Shown here piece after piece: positions 7,036 through 11,781 of a DNA stretch of 11,781 bases (positions are counted from its first letter, which is position 1; the number at the start of each line of letters is the position of its first letter). Under the pieces are notes generated by a model that saw only the letters and a list, made by a program, of their open reading frames with translations, ran no database searches and had not been told where the DNA came from. Made by a program: the position numbers and the translations under genes. Source of the stretch: Lachnospiraceae bacterium (GTDB taxonomy: Bacteria; Bacillota; Clostridia; Lachnospirales; Lachnospiraceae); the NCBI GenBank assembly GCA_900772675.1, contig CAAGRM010000034.1, forward strand, positions 1 to 11,781, given 5' to 3'.

Positions 7036-7974
7036 ATGGAATTTAATACATTTTATAACAAGATCCAAACGGATGAAAGCATGATGGAAACGATACAGCA
7101 TGGAAACAGTGAGTATCCGTTTCAATTGTATTACGACGATCTTGCGTTGTTTGATTTTCATTGCGTAGAATGGCACTGGCATGTGGAGTTTGAGTTTGTT
7201 TTTGTACAGGAGGGAACAGCAACCTTCTGGGTTGGCGAAAAGCAGTTTTCACTGGGACAGGGAACGGGCATTTTTATTAACTCAAAGATTTTGCATCGCT
7301 ATTTTTCTGAAGGCCATGCGATTGTGCCAAATTTCGTTCTGAAACCGACATTTCTCGCTCCGGCAGACAGCCTGATTTACAAAAAATACATTGCACCGAT
7401 ACAGGCGTGTAAGGTGGACTGCATTGTCTTTTGCAGGGAAATAAAATGGCAGGCAGAAGCGCTGGAGCTCATGCAGAAAATTCTCAAAGCGCAGGAATCA
7501 GACAAAGACCGGGAACTGGTTACTTTATTTCTGACGCAGGAATTGTGGCACTTGCTTTATTTGCACATGGATTCGGAAGTGCTGCAGAAAAAAAGAGAAA
7601 ATACGGCATCCTCACAGGGAAGAACACAGCTGATGATGCAATATATTCATCAAAATTTCCGACAAAATCTTACCTTGGAGGACATCGCCGGGCAGGCTAT
7701 GGTGAGCAAGAGTACGGCATTGAATCTGTTCCGAAGATATCTTCACGATACGCCGGTGCATTATCTGGTGAAGTATCGTCTGCAGGAGGCTGCAAAGCTT
7801 CTGGCCACGACGGAGAAAAAGATAACTGTAATTTCCGGCGAGACGGGATTTGAAAATATGGATTATTTTTGCAAAACATTTAAGAAATATTATGGGAGGA
7901 CACCGACGGAATATCGAAGAAAAAAACAAATGGATACGGATGACAGAGAATGGATCGTTCAAGATGTAGTGTAA
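7036..7974 (+). CDS. AraC-family transcriptional regulator with N-terminal cupin domain
   Basis: The 312-residue protein has an AraC-type sensing cupin at about 40-90 (FHCVEWHWHVEFEFVFVQEG, then GQGTGIFINSKILHRY). A linker follows, then a double helix-turn-helix at about 205-295. The latter includes LEDIAGQAMVSKSTALNLFRR for the first reading helix and the family signature ISGETGFENMDYFCKTFKKYYGRTPTEYR. Such proteins bind a small molecule, often a sugar, and switch transcription of adjacent genes. ATG at 7036 is taken as the start because GGAGG (7022-7026) lies nine bases upstream. The in-frame GTG at 7009 has a purine-rich stretch only one base away, too close to use. It is divergent from the MFS/DUF1349 operon, which is its most likely target together with itself. 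The ligand is unknown. A terminator follows at 8000. Confidence 0.92.
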   Translation: MEFNTFYNKIQTDESMMETIQHGNSEYPFQLYYDDLALFDFHCVEWHWHVEFEFVFVQEGTATFWVGEKQFSLGQGTGIFINSKILHRYFSEGHAIVPNFVLKPTFLAPADSLIYKKYIAPIQACKVDCIVFCREIKWQAEALELMQKILKAQESDKDRELVTLFLTQELWHLLYLHMDSEVLQKKRENTASSQGRTQLMMQYIHQNFRQNLTLEDIAGQAMVSKSTALNLFRRYLHDTPVHYLVKYRLQEAAKLLATTEKKITVISGETGFENMDYFCKTFKKYYGRTPTEYRRKKQMDTDDREWIVQDVV

Positions 7975-7999
7975 GAGAAAACGGAAAAATTACATTCTG

Positions 8000-8038
8000 A
8001 AAAAGGAGCGGAATCTGGTGTGGGTTCTGCTCCTTTTT
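8000..8038. terminator. Bidirectional terminator between araC-type gene and the PLC-like gene
   Basis: AAAAAGGAGC (8000-8009) pairs with GCTCCTTTTT (8029-8038). A G-T pair and GAA/TTC extend the stem to 14 pairs around an 11-base loop. T-tracts are present in both directions. It lies between the plus gene ending at 7974 and the minus gene ending at 8049. Confidence 0.88.
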
Positions 8039-8048
8039 AAATGGAAAA

Positions 8049-8744
8049 TTATGGAATATACTTATTCGGCACAACCAAAAACTCTTCTACATACTGCGCC
8101 AGTGCCGCAAGCAGCTCTTCAAGCGGAAAGACCTTCAGATCCTGCGCGGCTTCCGGCGGGACGGAGAGGAAGTGATGGAGGAGGTCAAGTACCTGTTGGA
8201 CGTTCTCATACTGAATTTCTGCGATTCCAGGGTTCGTGACGTTGGGATCGAGATCGAGCGGGATGCAATAGCGGTTGACAAGATATGTATTCATTCGTGT
8301 ATAGTCCCCGTAATAATACTCCTCCGTGAGATATCTGGAAAAAGGAATGGATGTCCGCGATTTTTTGATATAAACCGTTGCAATCTCATCTCTCATATCT
8401 GTAATTTCCCCATCCGGATTATAAAATTCCACAATCTGCGGAATGAAATCCTTAAAGAATTTCCGGTCAATATAAAGATGAAAATAATATCCCAGTGCGC
8501 TCGAATCTGGCAGAAGTGAACGGTATTTCGCTGTAAACCGTGTAAGATCCGGGAATACCATCATTTTTTCGCGGTAAAGCGGATCGCGGAAATGGGAGGA
8601 TTCTTTCTGCGGCGTCGCATCCGGCAGAAGATTTCCGATTAGAAAATCATTTACCGATGAAATTGGATATGGAAAATCCGGGTGGGACGGGAGGTGCTTT
8701 AACAGCATTTGGGCTGCGGTGAGATGTAAAATAAAACCTGGCAT
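8049..8744 (-). CDS. Zinc-dependent phospholipase C-like protein
   Basis: The 231-residue protein begins MPGFILHLTAAQMLLKHL and carries GNLLPDATPQKESSHFRDP (37-55) and LGYYFHLYIDRKFF (84-97). The spaced His7, Asp42, His51, His89 and Asp93 in mostly helical sequence resemble the zinc-dependent phospholipase C/S1-P1 nuclease type of fold, where such residues bind metal. I cannot assign all three zinc sites, and no signal peptide is visible, so secretion and lipase activity are unproven. A cytoplasmic metal-dependent hydrolase of unknown substrate is the careful call. A good minus-strand promoter lies at 8777-8805. The ribosome binding site AAAGGA (8758-8763) is 13 bases before the ATG, rather far, which suggests modest translation. 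It has its own promoter and terminator and shares no operon. It is transcribed divergently from the MarR gene. Confidence 0.6.
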   Translation of the reverse strand: MPGFILHLTAAQMLLKHLPSHPDFPYPISSVNDFLIGNLLPDATPQKESSHFRDPLYREKMMVFPDLTRFTAKYRSLLPDSSALGYYFHLYIDRKFFKDFIPQIVEFYNPDGEITDMRDEIATVYIKKSRTSIPFSRYLTEEYYYGDYTRMNTYLVNRYCIPLDLDPNVTNPGIAEIQYENVQQVLDLLHHFLSVPPEAAQDLKVFPLEELLAALAQYVEEFLVVPNKYIP

Positions 8745-8776
8745 GGGAATGAAGATGTCCTTTCGTATTTGCTTCT

Positions 8777-8805
8777 AATCTAAACAAAATGGCAGCGTTT
8801 GTCAA
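8777..8805 (-). promoter_or_regulatory. Promoter of the PLC-like gene
   Basis: Read on the minus strand, a perfect -35 TTGACA (8805-8800) is followed by a 17-base spacer and a -10 TAGATT (8782-8777). Transcription should start near 8770, giving a leader of about 25 bases before the ATG at 8744. Confidence 0.7.
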
Positions 8806-8842
8806 ATTCTATTTGAGTAGCCTGATTTCTAAAAAAAACATA

Positions 8843-8882
8843 AACACCGGCAAATTTCTTGACATGGAAATTTGCCGGTGTT
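8843..8882. promoter_or_regulatory. Perfect 16-bp inverted repeat over the marR promoter (probable MarR operator)
   Basis: AACACCGGCAAATTTC (8843-8858) and GAAATTTGCCGGTGTT (8867-8882) are perfect reverse complements separated by eight bases. The gap holds the -35 box TTGACA, and the right arm fills the spacer up to the -10 box. Protein bound here would block RNA polymerase, so autorepression by the adjacent MarR regulator is likely. The palindrome lies upstream of the transcription start, so it acts as DNA rather than as an RNA stem in its own transcript. Confidence 0.65.
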
Positions 8883-8887
8883 ATTAT
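8859..8887 (+). promoter_or_regulatory. Strong sigma-A promoter of the marR/ABC operon
   Basis: TTGACA (8859-8864), a 17-base spacer and TATTAT (8882-8887) match the consensus at 11 of 12 positions. Transcription should start near 8893-8895. Such a strong promoter buried in a palindrome fits a tightly repressed, inducible pump. Confidence 0.8.
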
Positions 8888-8916
8888 TTAACACACGTAA
8901 ATAAATAACACTGTTA
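8878..8916. promoter_or_regulatory. Additional TAACAC/GTGTTA half-sites around the marR start point
   Basis: GTGTTA (8878-8883) and TAACAC (8889-8894) are inverted around the -10 box. TAACACTGTTA (8906-8916) is a perfect palindrome with a central C, just after the expected start point. The outer ends of the 8843-8882 palindrome carry the same AACAC/GTGTT core. Several copies of one half-site suggest extra operator contacts, though AT-rich sequence makes chance matches easy. Confidence 0.35.
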
Positions 8917-8945
8917 AGCATTTGCGGCAAAAGGACGGGGAAAAC

Positions 8946-9392
8946 ATGAAAGATGCATTTGAAAAACTGTTTCGTGCGGTGCACCAGTTTAAAAAACTGA
9001 ACGTATCAGACCTGATTCCGGGACTCAGCAGTTCCGAATTTTCCGTTATGGGTGCGATTTTGCAAATGGGAGAAAACGGAAAAATTACAAGCTCAGAGCT
9101 GGCGGCGAAGACCAGAACACTTCCGCCGGCTGTGTCGCGGACACTGCGCGGGCTGGAGGAAAAAGGATATGTAGAGCGGAGCGTTGACAAAAAAGACCGC
9201 AGGAATACATATATCAGTCTGACAGAGAAGGGCTGGAAAAAAGGGGAAGAGGTACGGGACAGAATGCAGGACTTTGGCTGCTCTGTGATGTCACAGTTAA
9301 AGGAAGAGGATGTAGATCGGCTGGTAGCTTATCTGGATCGTATCTATGAGATCGCAGAAAAAGAAATTGACACCCGAAAACGACAGAATTAG
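8946..9392 (+). CDS. MarR-family transcriptional regulator
   Basis: The 148-residue protein has the MarR layout: helical dimer segments at both ends and a winged helix in the middle at about 45-95. The recognition helix is PPAVSRTLRGLEEKGYVE (60-77), and the wing is DKKDRRNTYISLTEKG (81-96) with its conserved Asp and two Arg. Members are dimeric repressors that leave DNA on binding a small molecule or after oxidation, and commonly control the neighbouring efflux pump. The start at 8946 is supported by AAGGA (8931-8935) ten bases upstream. A TTG at 8922 in frame would add eight residues but lacks a ribosome binding site. The gene follows a strong promoter buried in a large palindrome, and the ABC transporter gene starts 45 bases after its stop, with no terminator between them, so they form one operon. 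Cys112 is the only cysteine. Confidence 0.93.
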   Translation: MKDAFEKLFRAVHQFKKLNVSDLIPGLSSSEFSVMGAILQMGENGKITSSELAAKTRTLPPAVSRTLRGLEEKGYVERSVDKKDRRNTYISLTEKGWKKGEEVRDRMQDFGCSVMSQLKEEDVDRLVAYLDRIYEIAEKEIDTRKRQN

Positions 9393-9437
9393 TGTGCCGG
9401 CAAGCTGGTACACAAAAAAAGACAGAAAGGGGAAAAA

Positions 9438-11756
9438 ATGAGTAAGATTTTCAAAAATATGCTCCCGTACTGGAAATCGATTCTTGTGATTCTTATGCTT
9501 TTGTTTGTCCAGGCGTGGTGCGACCTGTCGCTCCCGTCGTACACATCTGATATCATCGATGTGGGCATTCAGAACAGCGGTGTTGAGCACGTTACACCGA
9601 AACGGATCACAGAGGAAGAATTTCAGACAGCAAAGTTTATCATGACGAATGATGAGGCAGACTTGTGGGAGAGTCTTTATACGAAAAAGGACGGCTATTA
9701 TGAGCGGAACAAAGCTTCCGAAAAAGAGCTCGATGCAGCGGATGACACGCTGACCGTTGCACTCCTTATGAATTACCAGATGGGTGCGATGGAGGAAACT
9801 GCCTTCAAACAGCTCATGGCGCAGCAGACCGGTCAGGATGCTTCCGTGTTTGAAAACATGACGATAGAGCAGATCGGCGAGATGATGCATGTGGAGCTGA
9901 AGAGCTTCCGGCAGGAAAAGGAAGATGAGGATGGAAACAAGGCAGAAGTGACCTGTGTAGATGTCCGTCCGATTTTTGCATCCATGCTCGAGAGTGGACA
10001 AATGGAGAAAGATGACGTGCTTTCGATGCGCGATGGCATGGAAAAAACGCTCGACACGATGGGAAGCTCGCTGGTAAAATCGATGGGAATTGCCTATGCG
10101 GTTTCCGCAGATAAAGCGGCGGGACTTGATATCGACCGGATTCAGAAGTCGTATCTTCTGACGGCTGGCCTTAAGATGGTCGGCATGGCACTTCTGATGG
10201 GTGTGGTAACGGTTTTTGTCGGACTGTTTGCATCCCGTGTTGCTGCCGGAATCGGTCGCGATCTGAGAGATCAGGTATTCAAAAAGGTTGTCGGGTTTTC
10301 CAATGCGGAAATGGATCAATTTTCCACAGCATCCCTGATTACGAGAAGTACAAATGATATCCAGCAGATCCAGATGGTATCGGTGCTGCTGCTGCGCATG
10401 ATTGCGTATGCGCCGATTCTTGGTATTGGCGGTGTCATCAAGGTGGTAAAAACGGGCGCCGGCATGGGCTGGATTATCGTACTGGCAATTATTGTGATTA
10501 TCAGCTATGTCATGCTGCTTGTATCTATTACAATGCCGAAATTCAAAAAGATGCAGAAGCTGGTCGATAACATCAACCTGGTTTCCCGTGAGATCCTGAC
10601 CGGACTTTCCGTTATCCGTGCATTCGGAAGAGAGGATAAAGAAGAGGAGCGCTTTGATACGGCAAACCGGGAGCTGACCGGGACGACGCTGTTTACCAAC
10701 CGTGTCATGACCTTTATGATGCCCGGCATGATGATGATTATGAATGTACTGACCGTAGGAATTGTCTGGTTTGGTGCACACAGAATCGACGAGGGTACGA
10801 TGCAGGTCGGTGCAATGACAGCGTTCATTACCTATGCCATGATGATTGTTATGTCCTTCCTGATGCTGACGATGATGTCTATCATGCTGCCGCGTGCTGC
10901 GGTTGCCGCAGGTCGTATCGATGAGGTTATCCGGACAGAGCTTTCGATTCAGGATGCCGAAATGCCGGAAAAATTAGACGTACACAATGGTGTTGTCCGC
11001 TTTTGCCATGTCAATTTCCGGTATCCGGGAGCGGAAGAGGATGTATTGCATGATATTGATTTCGTGGCGGAGCCGGGAAAGACAACGGCAATTATCGGAA
11101 GTACCGGCTGCGGAAAATCAACGCTGGTAAACCTGATTCCGCGTCTTTACGATGTGACGGGCGGAGAGATTACCCTGGATGGGAAAGATATCCGAAACAT
11201 TACCATGAAGGAGCTGCGAGACGAGATTGGCTTTGTACCGCAGAAAGGTGTGCTGTTCTCGGGAACGATCGCATCGAACCTGCGCTTCGGAAAAGAAAAT
11301 GCAACCGATGCCGAGATCGAAAAAGCAGCCGCGATTGCACAGGCAACAGAGTTTATTGAAGCAAAAGACGATAAATATGACACCGCGATTTCCCAGGGCG
11401 GAACGAATGTGTCCGGCGGACAGAAACAGCGTCTGGCGATTGCGCGTGCGATTGCAAAGGATCCGAAAATCTTTATTTTCGATGACAGTTTTTCTGCACT
11501 TGACCTGAAAACGGATGCGGCGCTTCGAAAAGCACTGGCGGAGAATGTTAAAGACAGCACTGTGATCATCGTGGCACAGAGAATCAGTACAATTCTCCAT
11601 GCGGAGCAGATTCTGGTGCTCGATGACGGAAAGGTTGTCGGAAAAGGAACACATGAAGAACTGCTGAAGAACTGTAAGGTTTATCAGGAGATTGCAAAAT
11701 CCCAGCTTTCGGCAAAGGAGCTTGGAATAGAAAGTGAGGTGGCTGACCATGAGTGA
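9438..11756 (+). CDS. ABC exporter half-transporter with degenerate ATP site and large extracytoplasmic insert
   Basis: The 772-residue protein fuses an exporter membrane domain to an ATPase domain. Helix 1 is at about 12-34. A soluble acidic stretch of about 200 residues (35-238) precedes helix 2, which begins YLLTAGLKMVG at 239; ordinary half-transporters of this class are near 580 residues. ATPase motifs are the A-loop Tyr529, Walker A GSTGCGKST (554-562), Q-loop Gln602, signature VSGGQ (658-662) and Walker B ending in Asp682. The catalytic Glu is replaced by Asp683 and the switch His by Gln714. This pair of changes is typical of the weak-site subunit of heterodimeric multidrug exporters such as TM287/288. 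AAAGGGG lies five bases before the ATG. The next gene starts inside its last codons, so a partner subunit probably follows. Control by the upstream MarR is expected. The substrate is unknown. Confidence 0.93.
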   Translation: MSKIFKNMLPYWKSILVILMLLFVQAWCDLSLPSYTSDIIDVGIQNSGVEHVTPKRITEEEFQTAKFIMTNDEADLWESLYTKKDGYYERNKASEKELDAADDTLTVALLMNYQMGAMEETAFKQLMAQQTGQDASVFENMTIEQIGEMMHVELKSFRQEKEDEDGNKAEVTCVDVRPIFASMLESGQMEKDDVLSMRDGMEKTLDTMGSSLVKSMGIAYAVSADKAAGLDIDRIQKSYLLTAGLKMVGMALLMGVVTVFVGLFASRVAAGIGRDLRDQVFKKVVGFSNAEMDQFSTASLITRSTNDIQQIQMVSVLLLRMIAYAPILGIGGVIKVVKTGAGMGWIIVLAIIVIISYVMLLVSITMPKFKKMQKLVDNINLVSREILTGLSVIRAFGREDKEEERFDTANRELTGTTLFTNRVMTFMMPGMMMIMNVLTVGIVWFGAHRIDEGTMQVGAMTAFITYAMMIVMSFLMLTMMSIMLPRAAVAAGRIDEVIRTELSIQDAEMPEKLDVHNGVVRFCHVNFRYPGAEEDVLHDIDFVAEPGKTTAIIGSTGCGKSTLVNLIPRLYDVTGGEITLDGKDIRNITMKELRDEIGFVPQKGVLFSGTIASNLRFGKENATDAEIEKAAAIAQATEFIEAKDDKYDTAISQGGTNVSGGQKQRLAIARAIAKDPKIFIFDDSFSALDLKTDAALRKALAENVKDSTVIIVAQRISTILHAEQILVLDDGKVVGKGTHEELLKNCKVYQEIAKSQLSAKELGIESEVADHE

Positions 11757-11781
11757 CAGGAGAAATCAGCAGCCGCGCAAA
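11749..11781 (+). CDS. Start of the probable partner ABC half-transporter (cut by window end)
   Basis: An ATG at 11749 overlaps the end of the previous gene by eight bases. AGGTGG (11737-11742) lies six bases upstream as a ribosome binding site. Only 11 codons are visible (MSDRRNQQPRK), a basic polar N terminus of the kind seen before helix 1 of the second subunit. Identity rests on context: the upstream protein has a degenerate ATP site and needs a partner with an intact one. Confidence 0.6.
   Translation, partial: MSDRRNQQPRK

Noticed and set aside
6829..7182. Longer N terminus for the MFS transporter
   Set aside because: It would translate the divergent regulatory region and part of the araC-type gene; ATG at 6828 has a good ribosome binding site and starts at helix 1.
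8843..8882. Plus-strand Rho-independent terminator
   Set aside because: No plus-strand gene lies just upstream, no T-run follows on the plus strand, and the loop is a perfect -35 box with a -10 at the correct spacing.
9297..10781. Long minus-strand open frame (494 codons) opposite the ABC transporter
   Set aside because: It is antisense to a clear ABC exporter, rich in His, Cys and Arg from reversed codons, matches no family I know and has no suitable ribosome binding site.

Overview
The window looks like chromosome of an anaerobic gut-type Clostridia, most probably Lachnospiraceae. This rests on protein style (an ECF sigma factor followed by a short MKKEELFE-type membrane partner, a DUF1349 protein, and a MarR gene before two ABC half-transporters), on moderate G+C, strong AGGAG-type ribosome binding sites and compact Rho-independent terminators. 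It is an inference from sequence character; no rRNA or species marker is present. I see no CRISPR array, tRNA, rRNA, phage gene or transposase.

Layout. (1) 2-670: cytoplasmic SGNH/GDSL esterase. (2) 671-1120: gene-free stretch with a 3' hairpin, a terminator, an extended -10 promoter and a 142-bp element bounded by perfect 13-bp terminal inverted repeats, which lies in the leader of the next gene. (3) 1121-2803: phosphoglucomutase/phosphomannomutase with its own UUCG-loop terminator. (4) 2927-4938: two overlapping genes, an ECF sigma factor and a membrane-anchored serpin whose short basic cytoplasmic tail sits where an anti-sigma factor normally would. (5) 4992-7974: a divergent transport and regulation locus. 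A sugar-type MFS permease and a DUF1349 protein are on the minus strand and an AraC-family regulator is on the plus strand; two near-identical 19-bp direct repeats lie 53 bp apart between them. (6) 8049-8744: minus-strand protein resembling zinc-dependent phospholipase C. (7) 8843-11781: MarR regulator followed by an ABC exporter half with a degenerate ATP site, then the first codons of its probable partner. The MarR promoter is embedded in a large perfect palindrome.

How the parts work together. The housekeeping gene (pgm) is flanked by small, self-regulated units. The most unusual is the sigma factor/serpin operon: a protease-trapping fold placed outside the cell on a membrane anchor, encoded with a sigma factor, suggests a protease-sensing switch. 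The AraC/MFS/DUF1349 set looks like a small carbohydrate-response locus. The MarR/ABC/ABC set looks like an inducible heterodimeric efflux pump. Two convergent gene pairs share bidirectional terminators (4940-4968 and 8000-8038).
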